Shown piece after piece: positions 8,907-18,010 of a stretch of 64,000 nt of DNA. The first letter of the stretch is position 1, and the number at the start of each line of letters is the position of its first letter. Under the pieces are notes generated by a model. That model was not told the origin of the DNA. It did not search any database and saw only the letters and a program-made list of their open reading frames with translations. Source of the stretch: an uncultured Gemmata sp. (GTDB lineage Bacteria; Planctomycetota; Planctomycetia; Gemmatales; Gemmataceae); contig CALDUT010000001.1 of the NCBI GenBank assembly GCA_937924775.1, forward strand, positions 496,001 to 560,000, given 5' to 3'. The position numbers and the translations under genes are program-made.

Positions 8907-9916
8907 GCGAGAACGCGAGCGGGTGTCTGCGTTCGGCCCCAAGCGGACGTGATTCCCAGCCCTGTTCGACGCACGGGTTTCCCCCGCTGGCCGCGTCTCC
9001 GCTTCAACCCCGAGAATCCATATCCAGGCGCTGCTAGCCTCAACCACTGGTCAGGTCCAAACGGTGCTGGTCCAAAGCCGGTGGCCCGCCGCGTGACCGC
9101 CGCGGGCGCTGCTGACGCCTCCGCTTCGCGCATGTGCTTGAACAACACGGGCATGAGCGTCAGCATCGTCAGCACGGCGAAAGAACCCGCGAAAACCAAG
9201 GCATGGGATATGGAAAAACGCATGATTGGCCAAAAGGCCACCACCCACACCACCACGAAGACGAAATTGATGAAGAGCGCCGCCGCCACCGCGGCAGTAC
9301 TGGGGACCAAGACCGTGTCGAGTTTGTGGACCTCGACGTACCGGCTGCCTTTCTCCTCCACAAAACGCCGTTCGGGAGCATATTCGGGCCGGTTTTTGGG
9401 GGTGCCGTCTTTCAGCAGCGCGTTGTAGCGGACCGGTTCAGGATCGTTCGGGCCACGGATACGTAACGCTGCGGTGAGGTATTGGGTTCCGCTACTGGTG
9501 CTGCCTTGTAGGGTAAACGGCTTGCCCGTGCCGTCTTCGAGGAATTGAGAGCCTTTCCCGCCGAGGCTGCGTTGGAACCGTACCGTTGTTTCTATGGGAT
9601 TGCCGGCACTATCGAGTTTCAGTTGCCCGCCCACGGCGAGCCAACGGATGGCTTCAAACTCCTGAATTTCCACTGTGGAATAGGGAGTGAAGTTGAAGAA
9701 CGTATCATAACGGCCCGGGGCGCGGCGATCGATGGCCACCCACAGAGTGATAAACGTCGCGACCAGCCCCGCTGCCAGCAGCGACCGCAGCACGAACCGA
9801 TCCGCCGGGGCCTGGTACAGATAGCCTTGGGCGACCCATCCACCGCCGAGGAAGATCGCAAAAAACCCCAACAGAACCATTGCAAAGATCAACAGCAGCA
9901 TCAGAGCCTCGGCCAA
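8876..9916 (-). CDS. Four-helix integral membrane protein, unknown function
   Basis: A 346-residue protein with hydrophobic segments at about residues 5-27 and 42-62, a soluble loop of about 140 residues, then two more helices (about 205-227 and 233-253) and a basic, Gly/Arg-rich tail of about 90 residues. The extracytoplasmic loop is beta-rich and contains GSTSSGTQYLTAALRIRG. No enzyme motif is recognised. The tail is compositionally odd, and its coding end overlaps the convergent esterase-fold gene by 31 bp, so the last residues may be constrained by the other strand. Divergent from the lipoprotein gene at 10130. Confidence 0.72.
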   Translation of the reverse strand: MAEALMLLLIFAMVLLGFFAIFLGGGWVAQGYLYQAPADRFVLRSLLAAGLVATFITLWVAIDRRAPGRYDTFFNFTPYSTVEIQEFEAIRWLAVGGQLKLDSAGNPIETTVRFQRSLGGKGSQFLEDGTGKPFTLQGSTSSGTQYLTAALRIRGPNDPEPVRYNALLKDGTPKNRPEYAPERRFVEEKGSRYVEVHKLDTVLVPSTAAVAAALFINFVFVVVWVVAFWPIMRFSISHALVFAGSFAVLTMLTLMPVLFKHMREAEASAAPAAVTRRATGFGPAPFGPDQWLRLAAPGYGFSGLKRRRGQRGKPVRRTGLGITSAWGRTQTPARVLAYSVSPLPVT

Positions 9917-10129
9917 TCAAAGGGCATGTTCGAGTTTGGCTACCGCGTCGGTGCTGGCGGCGATAACGAGGTTGCAGGGCCCTGCCGTGGGTCATTAGAC
10001 CGACCGCCACCGACGACGAACACGGTATCTGCGGAGGATACAAGGGGCAAGGGGTTGGCGTTGCATCCGGCCGAGGGATCGATATAGTTCGCCCCGCAGT
10101 AGTTTTCGCACGCGTGTACCGAGGTGCCT

Positions 10130-11686
10130 GTGACCAACGGTTGGGTTGCACTCGCGTTGCTTGGCTGTGCCGCCCCGCCCGAGCCGGTGGGATTGCACAA
10201 AGGCGACGAATTGACATTCACCGGAACAGTGGAGGAAGCCGTTGAGCGGCCCGGTCTGCGCTTCCGGCGATCACAGAAACTCGAAGTGCGCATGCTGGTT
10301 CTGCAAACCCAAGAAACATGGTTTGATGCCGCTGTGCTGACACTGGTACGCCGGCAGGACGATCCGGTTACTGGCGCGGTGGGCACGATCACCGGAACGA
10401 TGCCCGAAGCCAACACACCGCCGGCCACGCGGTTGGATCTGGTTCGCATTCATGCCGATGGTTCAGCCCACCATCTGGTTCCGGAAGGTCCGCCGCCGTT
10501 GGTGTTGGATGCCCGCACGCCCGCGCGAGCCTTACCGCCCATTCCCCTGGATACCTTCGCTCCCTTCGAGTTTGGGATGTTCCCGCCACGGCCGCCCCGC
10601 ACCGGCGGCGATCAACCCTGGACCATCGCTTCCGTGGACCCGCAGCGGCCCGCGGAAACCTGGCAGGTGCAAACAACCGATGCTTTCAAAGGTGAACGCT
10701 GCATCATCCTGATCATGAATCAGCAGCACCCCAATTGGACGCAGCCGGTGGGCGGCCAATCGGCCTGGCATCGGGCCGATGCCGTGTGGGTTTCCACCCG
10801 TGACGGCACAGCGCGGAAGGTGCATCGCGTCATTCGCCATCGCGACGGCCATGCAACGGAATTGGCCGCGTGGGTGGAAGTGAAGTACGAACTGACCGGC
10901 CGCACCCGGGTCATTGGCCGCGACTTCGAGACGTATCGCCGCGACATCGACATCGCCTTGAGTATTGCCGCGGAAATGGCTCCGTTTTTCTCCGCCGCAC
11001 GCAAACACGGCCCGACTCTCTTCAAAACCCGCCTGGAGAAGGTCGAGGCCTATTTGAAGGAAGCTGATGTCGCCAGCCCTTACCGGGACGCTGTTCAGGC
11101 TGTACGGCGGCAACTGGAGGCGGCCGCCAACGGCGAGAGTATCGCGAAGGGGGGTGCGTATTCGTCGTTGGTAACTACAGGCAGCGGCGGGGCCCAGCGT
11201 TCGCTGTGGCCGGAGGTGGGGTACTTGGCCCCCGATTTCACCGCGGGGCCATTTCGGCTTGTGGAACATCGTGGCCGGCCGGTCGTGGTGGTGTTTTTCA
11301 AGCCCGGTAGTGAAACCACCGACCTCGCATTGGCCATAGCCGATGCAATACATTCGAAATACGCTCGGGCCGCCGCGGTGGTTCCCTTGGCCATTTGGGG
11401 GCCCGTGGCCGACGCCGAAAAAGATCGTGACCGCCGCCAGCTCCGCGTGCCCATTTTCGAGGGAACGCAGGCGGAAACGGCTTTTGGCGTCGAATCGGTG
11501 CCGCGTTTTGTCCTGATCGATGCCCGGGGTGTGGTGAAATGGAGCTTCTGCGGCGTTGGGGCGGAAACCGGTTATTTCCTGCGCGAACAGCTGGAACGCC
11601 TACTTTCTCCAGCTTCTCCCAACGCGGCCACCGGCACAACCCGCACATCCGCACCGGCTACCCCCGGTTTAATGCCGCCCCGGTGA
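10130..11686 (+). CDS. Lipoprotein with C-terminal thioredoxin-like domain lacking redox cysteines
   Basis: About 518 residues. The N-terminus has a short hydrophobic run ending in ALLGC, a plausible lipobox. The large middle part (to about residue 360) is unrecognised, beta-rich, with an internal helical segment. The last 150 residues resemble a TlpA/AhpC-type thioredoxin fold: YLAPDFTAGPFRL, RGRPVVVVFF, VESVPRFVLIDARG. The usual CxxC after the FF strand is replaced by KPGSETTDL, so disulfide chemistry is unlikely. GTG at 10130 is preferred because GAGG lies upstream; a GTG at 10124 is also possible. Divergent from the membrane protein gene at 9916. Confidence 0.8.
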   Translation: MTNGWVALALLGCAAPPEPVGLHKGDELTFTGTVEEAVERPGLRFRRSQKLEVRMLVLQTQETWFDAAVLTLVRRQDDPVTGAVGTITGTMPEANTPPATRLDLVRIHADGSAHHLVPEGPPPLVLDARTPARALPPIPLDTFAPFEFGMFPPRPPRTGGDQPWTIASVDPQRPAETWQVQTTDAFKGERCIILIMNQQHPNWTQPVGGQSAWHRADAVWVSTRDGTARKVHRVIRHRDGHATELAAWVEVKYELTGRTRVIGRDFETYRRDIDIALSIAAEMAPFFSAARKHGPTLFKTRLEKVEAYLKEADVASPYRDAVQAVRRQLEAAANGESIAKGGAYSSLVTTGSGGAQRSLWPEVGYLAPDFTAGPFRLVEHRGRPVVVVFFKPGSETTDLALAIADAIHSKYARAAAVVPLAIWGPVADAEKDRDRRQLRVPIFEGTQAETAFGVESVPRFVLIDARGVVKWSFCGVGAETGYFLREQLERLLSPASPNAATGTTRTSAPATPGLMPPR

Positions 11687-11776
11687 TTGGTGGCCCGGCC
11701 GTGGGCCGGATACGATGGGCATGTATGGAACGCATCGCGGCGACCACTGCCGCTTTCGCCAAGGACGTCGCTAGCC

Positions 11777-12268
11777 ATGATCGACTACGATATTCAGGCT
11801 CCGTCGCGGGTCTGTGCCGCCAGCGGGCGGGAGTTGAAACCGGGCGAACGCTACTGGGCGGTTCTCACTGAGGAGGCCGGCAAGCTTGTGCGCACCGATT
11901 TTGCCGCCGAGGTCTGGAACGGCCCGCCTCCGGGGGCCATCGCCTACTGGATGGGCAAAACTCCCACCACCGGGCAGAAACCCCGCAAGCCCCTCATCAA
12001 CGACGAATTGCTCCTGGATTGCTTCGAACGACTGAAAAACAGCACCGATTCCGAGGGGCAGAACTTCCGTTATGTGGTGGCCCTGCTGTTGATGCGGCGG
12101 AAACGGTTCAAGTTCGAAGATGCGGCCCGCGACGAACAGGGCCGCGATGTCCTGATCGTGCGGGAATCCCGCAGTGGGGCTGTTCATACGGTCGTGGATC
12201 CCCGCTTGGATGACGAGCAGATTGCAGCGGTGCAAGCGGAAGTCTTCCGTGTTTTAGGCTGGGAGTGA
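11777..12268 (+). CDS. Conserved hypothetical protein (163 aa)
   Basis: Cytoplasmic, no signal or membrane segment. The N-terminus DYDIQAPSRVCAASGRELKPGERYW has a Cys-x-x-Ser/Gly pattern reminiscent of a degenerate zinc-binding knuckle, and the C-terminus is charged and helical. The segment VVALLLMRRKRFKFED followed by a small strand-rich end is distinctive. No function is recognised. Start taken at the ATG at 11777; the frame is open further upstream to 11687 but without domain-like sequence. It lies 33 bp before the lipoprotein gene at 12302 and is probably co-transcribed with it. Confidence 0.8.
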   Translation: MIDYDIQAPSRVCAASGRELKPGERYWAVLTEEAGKLVRTDFAAEVWNGPPPGAIAYWMGKTPTTGQKPRKPLINDELLLDCFERLKNSTDSEGQNFRYVVALLLMRRKRFKFEDAARDEQGRDVLIVRESRSGAVHTVVDPRLDDEQIAAVQAEVFRVLGWE

Positions 12269-12301
12269 AGGACAGCGGTTTCCCACGTCAGCGGGTGAAC
12301 A

Positions 12302-13243
12302 ATGGGCCTGAGCATGAACCGGATTCGCCTTCTTTTGGCTGCCCTGCTCGTCGCAGCGCTCAGCGGCTGTGAGTCGATCAAGGAATGGATGCACCGCGAC
12401 CGTGGGCCCAAAAGTGCCGAGCCGTTGCCACCCGTTCAGCCCGAGCAATTGCTGGCGTACATCAACGACCGCGCAGAACGCTTGCAATCCATCGAATATG
12501 AACAAGCGAATATCACCATCAGCGCCCCCAACATGCTCCTGTCGCCGACGCTGCGGGGGTGGTTGGTCGCCGGGCAACCGCGGAACTTCAACATGGTCGC
12601 CGAAGGGGCCATGGCCGGGAAAGTGATTCTGGGTTCCAACCATGAACAATTCTGGGTGTATGTGAGCGTGCCGCGGGAAGAACCCACTTATGTGTACGCG
12701 TCTCATTCCGATTTCGCCGCCGGTAACGCCCAGCTTCCCGGCGGCATTCCCTTGGAACCGGATTGGGTTCTGCAGGCGCTGGGCATGCTACCGCTGCCAC
12801 CGAACAACCGCTACAGCGCCCGGGTCGATCAGAAAAGCCGCACTTACACGCTCAGTTGGCCCGCGACGCTGCCCAACGGCACCCCGGTGGTGAAGGAGAT
12901 CATCTTCGAGGGTGACCCGGCCACCGGTACCAAATCGCAGGTGAAAAGACATCAGATTCTGGATACGAAAAATAAGGTTTTGTGCTTCGCCGAAATCAAG
13001 CAAGCGCGCACGGTGCAGCTCCCGCAGACGGATCCACGAACTGGCTTGCCGCTAGCGGTGCAATATCCCACCCGCGTCGTTTTGCGGTGGGAAGAGCAGA
13101 AGTTCGAGATGGACTTGGCGTTGGGTTCCGCCAAGATCAACAAGCCGTTCAGCGAAGAGGAAGCCCGGCGGTTTTTCACCCGTCCCAATATTCCCAATGT
13201 CACACCGATCAACTTGGCGCAGTATCAGGCCCCATTGCGTTGA
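12302..13243 (+). CDS. Predicted lipoprotein, LolA/DUF4292-like
   Basis: A 313-residue protein with an N-terminal signal and clear lipobox (ALLVAALSGC, Cys at about residue 23). After the lipid anchor there is ESIKEWMHRDRG and a beta-rich domain beginning LLAYINDRAERLQSIEYEQ, whose pattern (outer-leaflet lipid-binding-like half barrel, IRGWLV, FWVYV, PNWVLQALG-type positions) resembles LolA or DUF4292 lipoproteins; this fold call is inference. An ATG at 12314 is an alternative start. The terminal part is rich in Pro and Asn. No enzymatic motif. Confidence 0.78.
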   Translation: MGLSMNRIRLLLAALLVAALSGCESIKEWMHRDRGPKSAEPLPPVQPEQLLAYINDRAERLQSIEYEQANITISAPNMLLSPTLRGWLVAGQPRNFNMVAEGAMAGKVILGSNHEQFWVYVSVPREEPTYVYASHSDFAAGNAQLPGGIPLEPDWVLQALGMLPLPPNNRYSARVDQKSRTYTLSWPATLPNGTPVVKEIIFEGDPATGTKSQVKRHQILDTKNKVLCFAEIKQARTVQLPQTDPRTGLPLAVQYPTRVVLRWEEQKFEMDLALGSAKINKPFSEEEARRFFTRPNIPNVTPINLAQYQAPLR

Positions 13244-13418
13244 GGGAGGTTAGGAATTACCCCGCGAGGGATTCTCCAGCTCGCACGGAGGCGAGAAAGC
13301 GTTGAGGGCGGCCGCGAGGGGGAATTTTGTTGCTGCCGCGTGAATTTGTGCCAATTTTCACTGGTAGGCCACCGCTTTTCGCCGGGTGGGTTTGTGCCCC
13401 ATGTCACGAACAGACCTT

Positions 13419-14000
13419 TCACGAACTGCTCTTGCTCGGGATCATGCCCATTTTCTTGGCGTAGGGAAACAGACCGCCGGCTTCGAGGATCGGGGCCACT
13501 TCGCCCAAAGGTTGTAACGGGAATGTCTCGCCGCTGGTCGTGTTGGTGAGGGTGGCGGTGGGGATGTCGATAAGGAGCCGATCCCCGGTGCAAATACGGT
13601 CGATGAGCCGCTGGTGGCATTCCAGCGGGATGAGATACCCCCCGTTGACGCTGTTGCGGTAGAAAATGCGGGCATAGAACTCGGCCACCACGGCCACGAT
13701 CCCGGCTGCGGCCAACGCGATGGGAGCATGTTCCCGACTCGACCCACAGCCGAAGTTTTTTCCCGCCACGATAATCGAATACGGAGAGCGGAATTCATCA
13801 TCACCGGGGGGGTGGAAAGGGATGTGGCCTTTGGGAAGGCCGGCGGCATCGTCGGGCACACCGGCGAGCGCATATTTGCCGAACATTTTGTATTCCGCAG
13901 GAATTGCGGGATTGAAGGTGAGGTACTGGGCCGGAATGATTTGGTCGGTGTCAATATTATCACCGAGAACGTAGGCCAGCCCTTCGATATGTGTTTGCAT
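13419..14000 (-). CDS. leuD: 3-isopropylmalate dehydratase small subunit
   Basis: Small subunit of the leucine-pathway isomerase, which works with the iron-sulfur LeuC subunit. Seen: VLGDNIDTDQIIPAQYL near the N-terminus and AGKNFGCGSSREHAPIAL, the aconitase swivelling-domain signature. The length of 193 residues is normal. leuC is not next to it: the divergent neighbour is a sigma54 activator and the convergent neighbour a lipoprotein, so subunits must be expressed from separate loci. Start at the ATG at 14000 matches the family N-terminus. Confidence 0.95.
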   Translation of the reverse strand: MQTHIEGLAYVLGDNIDTDQIIPAQYLTFNPAIPAEYKMFGKYALAGVPDDAAGLPKGHIPFHPPGDDEFRSPYSIIVAGKNFGCGSSREHAPIALAAAGIVAVVAEFYARIFYRNSVNGGYLIPLECHQRLIDRICTGDRLLIDIPTATLTNTTSGETFPLQPLGEVAPILEAGGLFPYAKKMGMIPSKSSS

Positions 14001-14275
14001 GCCGTGTCCCCATCGGTGGATCGGGCCGTGACGGCTCCTGGCTCCCTGCCATCAGATTAGCTGCCCAAGGCTTCTGTGAAAACCCCGCCGCGGGGAATCC
14101 GGGGGCAGAATCGCGATCGCGCAGCCATGAGCCGTGGTGGCGACACTGACAGTCGGCCTTCGGTGCGATTCAACCGGTTGTGACTTGTCGCAACTGAGTT
14201 TCCGTTGCCCAAAATGCGTGCTAAAGTTGGATGCAGCGCCCGGTCATGCTGGTTGGAATCAGGGTTTGATCCACA

Positions 14276-16297
14276 GTGGAAACTGTGTTGGAGATCAATT
14301 CGCCGATGCGCGCACGCTTAACACTCGAAGCCGGCGAATGCCTCCCGCCTTCGATTGATCTGTCGCCCACCGGACCGCCGGTCACTCTGGGCCGCAGTCG
14401 CGACAACAGCTTGGTTCTGCGCGATGAACTCGCCAGCCGGCTGCATGCCAAAATTTACTTTGAAGATGGCCGCTGGCACATCCGCGACTTCGGCCTCAAC
14501 GGCACGCGGGTCGATGGCGTGCGGGTCAATGGCTCGTGTGAACTGAGCGACGGGCAGCGGATCAAAATTGGCGAAGTGGTCTTGCGGTTCGTTGTGGAGC
14601 CGAAAGCGGCTTCCCGCCCGGTCAAGGAAGCCCCGCCAACCATCCTCAACCGGCCGCCGGTCACCGAGAATCCTCACAGCGCCACCAAGATTCACGAAGT
14701 CCCCGGGGAACGTCTGATCGACCACACCGTTGCGGAACAGGCGGCCAAGCAATTGCGTGTCGATGAACTGACGGCCTTGTGCAAGTTCATGAGCGGTGCC
14801 GTTGAACATAAAACCCCCCATGAACTGATCACCTTCGCCCTCCGTTCGATTCTCAACCAAACCGCGGCCAAGCTGGCGGGTTATCTGAGCCTCGATCCGG
14901 AAGACCCTGGGCCGAAAATCGTCATGCCTGAATCCGCGGCTATCGACGTCCCCCTCTCACGCCGGCTCACCACCCAAGCCCAATCGCAAGGCAAAACGAT
15001 TTGGCTGTTCCCCGATCTGAGCGCGTCTCACCCGCCCACGGATTCGCTGTGCGCCTTTGCCGATGCCATTTGTATTCCCCTAAAAGCTTCGGGCGAACCC
15101 TTCGCCACGCTGCATGTCTACCGCACCAGTCGGGCCTTCTCCGAACGCGATGTTCGCTTTATCGAAGCTCTCGCGGGTTTTCTGGCGCACGGGCTGGAGA
15201 TTCTCCGCACCCGGCGGACGCTGGAAGCGGAAAACTCCCGCTTGCGGATTCATGCTGCCGCCGCCGACGACATCATCGGCAGCAGCAATGCCATCATGTA
15301 CCTGCGGCAGCAAATTCTCCGGGCTGCCCCCCAGCAGCAAACGGTTCTGGTGCATGGTGAAAGTGGCTCGGGCAAAGAGCTGGTCGCCCTCGGTTTGCAT
15401 CGCAACAGCCGTCGGGCCGAAGCCCCGTTGGTGGTGGTCAATTGCGCCGCCATTGCCCCCACCCTGTTGGAAGCGGAACTGTTCGGCTACAAAAAAGGAG
15501 CCTTCAGCGGCGCCGACCGCGACTACCCCGGCCTCTTCCAACAGGCCGACGAAGGCACGCTCTTTCTGGATGAAGTCGGGGAACTGTCGCTGGAATGCCA
15601 GGCTAAGCTCTTGCGGGTGATCGAAGGCAAGGCCTTCCGCCCCGTCGGGGCTACCAGCGATATCAAGGCCGATGCCCGCATTATCGCTGCGACCAACCGC
15701 GACCTCGAAAAAGACGTCAAAGCTGGCCGTTTCCGTCAGGATTTGCTCTACCGGCTCAAAGTCATTCAAATCCGCGTGCCACCTTTGCGGGAACACCCCG
15801 AAGACATTCCCGAATTGGCCACCTATTTCCTGACCAAAATCTCCACCGAATGCCGCCGCAACTTCAAACTGACCCCCGCGGCCCTGCGGAAGTTGCAAAC
15901 CTACTCGTGGCCGGGCAACGTGCGGCAACTCCGCGCTGCGATCGAAAGCGCCGCGGTGATGAGCGAAAGCGACATCATCGACGCCGACGCCTTCCCGCTG
16001 GCCAGCCTCACCGAATTGACAGCCCCGCCTCCCCATGCCATGCTGGGAGGAGAGGCTCCCCCCAGTTTGGATATGGCCGAAATCGAAAAGTGGGCCATCT
16101 GCCGGGCCTTGCGGCAAACGCACGGCAACATCAGCCACGCGGCCAAACTCCTCAACATCAGCCGCGATACCCTGCACAACAAACTCAAGCGGCTCGAAGA
16201 ACAAGGCCTCGACCGCCACACCATCCTCGCCAGTGCCCCGCCCACCACGCCACCACCGGCCAACCTCGCGGAATCGCTGACCACCAGCGACGGTTGA
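14276..16297 (+). CDS. Sigma54-dependent transcriptional activator with FHA and GAF domains
   Basis: A 673-residue bacterial enhancer-binding protein. Order: FHA domain (about residues 30-100, with LGRSRDNSLVL, SRLHAKI and DFGLNGTRVDG), GAF-like domain (about 155-300), AAA+ domain (about 330-560) with Walker A GESGSGKE near residue 361, the sigma54-contact loop as GAFSGA near 409, Walker B GTLFLDEVGEL, and a Fis-type helix-turn-helix (about 610-645, GNISHAAKLLNISRDTL). There is no receiver domain, so input is probably by FHA recognition of phosphothreonine and/or a ligand of the GAF domain. The loop has Ser where GAFTGA has Thr. GTG start at 14276; ATG at 14306 is an alternative. Its targets are not evident nearby. 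Confidence 0.93.
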   Translation: METVLEINSPMRARLTLEAGECLPPSIDLSPTGPPVTLGRSRDNSLVLRDELASRLHAKIYFEDGRWHIRDFGLNGTRVDGVRVNGSCELSDGQRIKIGEVVLRFVVEPKAASRPVKEAPPTILNRPPVTENPHSATKIHEVPGERLIDHTVAEQAAKQLRVDELTALCKFMSGAVEHKTPHELITFALRSILNQTAAKLAGYLSLDPEDPGPKIVMPESAAIDVPLSRRLTTQAQSQGKTIWLFPDLSASHPPTDSLCAFADAICIPLKASGEPFATLHVYRTSRAFSERDVRFIEALAGFLAHGLEILRTRRTLEAENSRLRIHAAAADDIIGSSNAIMYLRQQILRAAPQQQTVLVHGESGSGKELVALGLHRNSRRAEAPLVVVNCAAIAPTLLEAELFGYKKGAFSGADRDYPGLFQQADEGTLFLDEVGELSLECQAKLLRVIEGKAFRPVGATSDIKADARIIAATNRDLEKDVKAGRFRQDLLYRLKVIQIRVPPLREHPEDIPELATYFLTKISTECRRNFKLTPAALRKLQTYSWPGNVRQLRAAIESAAVMSESDIIDADAFPLASLTELTAPPPHAMLGGEAPPSLDMAEIEKWAICRALRQTHGNISHAAKLLNISRDTLHNKLKRLEEQGLDRHTILASAPPTTPPPANLAESLTTSDG

Positions 16298-16320
16298 AAC
16301 ACACCTTCCCCGACCTGCAT

Positions 16321-17925
16321 TTAGCGAACCCGTTGGTACATGGCCGCCCGTTGGCCGCGAGCGACCTCCACCCACCGGGGCGACGTCGCCAAGTATTGCT
16401 CGATCGGCGGCCGATCGCGGCCGGGCGGATGGGTCAGGATGATGGCCCGCTCAAAGCCATACATCGCGGCCCATTGCTCGAACACCGGCCCGAGCTCCTC
16501 GGGAGGGCGACCCATGGTTTCGGCGTAGAAGCGGATGTTGTCGTCGCCGTAAAGTTCGCAGCGGTCGTCCATGAAGATTTTCAGACTCGGGGCGTGATAA
16601 ATGAGGTAACCGCCCAGGTTGGCATCGTTGAAAATCGGTGTCCCCGGCGGCACCCGTCGGGCGTAGTCGAGGACTTCATCCGTGAGATCCGAGGGGATAA
16701 AGTCGGGGTCGAGCCGCACCCAGCCGCTGCCGATCACCGGGACTTCCACCCGCTGCGCATCCAGCTTCCACGCTATCGCCACTAACAAAGCCGGAAGCAG
16801 TAATGCCGGCCCCAAGGGGCTCAACCGTCGCCGCACTTCGTCCACGTTGCTGGGGTCCCACGCGGTGGATCCATCGCCGTATTGCCGCAACAGCCGGTGC
16901 CAGAGTGTCTGCGGCCACAGATCCGCGATCGCCACCCCGGCACAGATCGCAAACAACGGACCCTGGCGAATTCCTTGGAAACTGAGAGCCAACCACACCA
17001 GCGGCAACAGCCACGATACCCGCGGCCACTGCGATAACGTGCTGACCAGCAGAACCAGATAGAAGCCGCCCAAGGCCAGCACCGTCAGCCCCAAAGGCGA
17101 CGCCGGATCTAGCGGCTTGTGTTCGTTCACCACCTGCGGCAGGATCTTCGATCCGACAATCCGCTGCCAGGTGTGAATCATGTCCAGACCGTGCGGATTG
17201 ACAAACGGCGTCAGCCCGCACGCGGCCACAATCCCCACTAGGACCAGGGCGGTTCGCCACGAATCCACGGGCGTTGGAAATCGACCCACCACCGGGCACG
17301 TTGCGGTCACTGCCTTGCGCAAGGAGCGAATCGCCCACACGCCTACCCAGCCGGCCACGGCCAGACCGAGCGTCAGTGTGCCGCCCAGGACTCCACCGTG
17401 CAGGTTCACCCACAGCACATACAGTGGAATGAGACCCACCAGCCGCCACCGTGTAGCCTGGCCGCGTTCGTAGTCGATAATGCTCATCATCGTCCAGGCG
17501 AGAAAGGCGATGGTGAACATGTGCGGGCGAACAAAGTAATGAAATGCCCCCACGCACAACACCCCGCCGACGATAACTCCGGCTAACAGCGGCCCCATCC
17601 CGTTTTGCACACAGCGGCGGAAAATCAGGGTGTAAAGGAAGGCCACACCGGTGGCAAAGCATAAAAGCAGCGCATCCAGGCCGCCGGCGCGGTGGACCAA
17701 TGCCATCAGCACTTCAGCCCCCCACTGTTGCGGCACCCACGGATGGTCCGCCAGTGTGTAGCTGAAGGGGTCGGTCCGCGGCATGCCACGATCGAGGATG
17801 ATTTCGCCAACTGTGATATGCCACAGCGAACCGGGATCGTAAAATCCCCGTTCCCGGAAGGCGATGAGCAAACCCAGCCATGTCAGCACAAAGAACAGCG
17901 TCTCGGGACGCAATAGCCGTGTCAT
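16321..17925 (-). CDS. Polytopic membrane protein, GT-C-like architecture
   Basis: A 534-residue protein with about ten hydrophobic helices in the first 350 residues and a soluble C-terminal domain of about 170 residues. The first loop contains DPGSLWHITVGEIILDRGMPRTDPF, with acidic residues placed as in GT-C glycosyltransferases (inference), and the C-terminal domain carries GTPIFNDANLGGYLIYHAPSLKIFMDDR-type sequence. It may transfer sugars from a lipid carrier, but no diagnostic motif is definitive. Convergent with the activator gene, 23 bp apart. Confidence 0.75.
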   Translation of the reverse strand: MTRLLRPETLFFVLTWLGLLIAFRERGFYDPGSLWHITVGEIILDRGMPRTDPFSYTLADHPWVPQQWGAEVLMALVHRAGGLDALLLCFATGVAFLYTLIFRRCVQNGMGPLLAGVIVGGVLCVGAFHYFVRPHMFTIAFLAWTMMSIIDYERGQATRWRLVGLIPLYVLWVNLHGGVLGGTLTLGLAVAGWVGVWAIRSLRKAVTATCPVVGRFPTPVDSWRTALVLVGIVAACGLTPFVNPHGLDMIHTWQRIVGSKILPQVVNEHKPLDPASPLGLTVLALGGFYLVLLVSTLSQWPRVSWLLPLVWLALSFQGIRQGPLFAICAGVAIADLWPQTLWHRLLRQYGDGSTAWDPSNVDEVRRRLSPLGPALLLPALLVAIAWKLDAQRVEVPVIGSGWVRLDPDFIPSDLTDEVLDYARRVPPGTPIFNDANLGGYLIYHAPSLKIFMDDRCELYGDDNIRFYAETMGRPPEELGPVFEQWAAMYGFERAIILTHPPGRDRPPIEQYLATSPRWVEVARGQRAAMYQRVR

Positions 17926-18010
17926 ACTGCGCTTCCCCCGTCGTCAGAAGAAGCGTAGTACACACTTCAGGCCGCAGCTGAGATTCTTCCGCCGAAGGCC
18001 AATCGGACTG

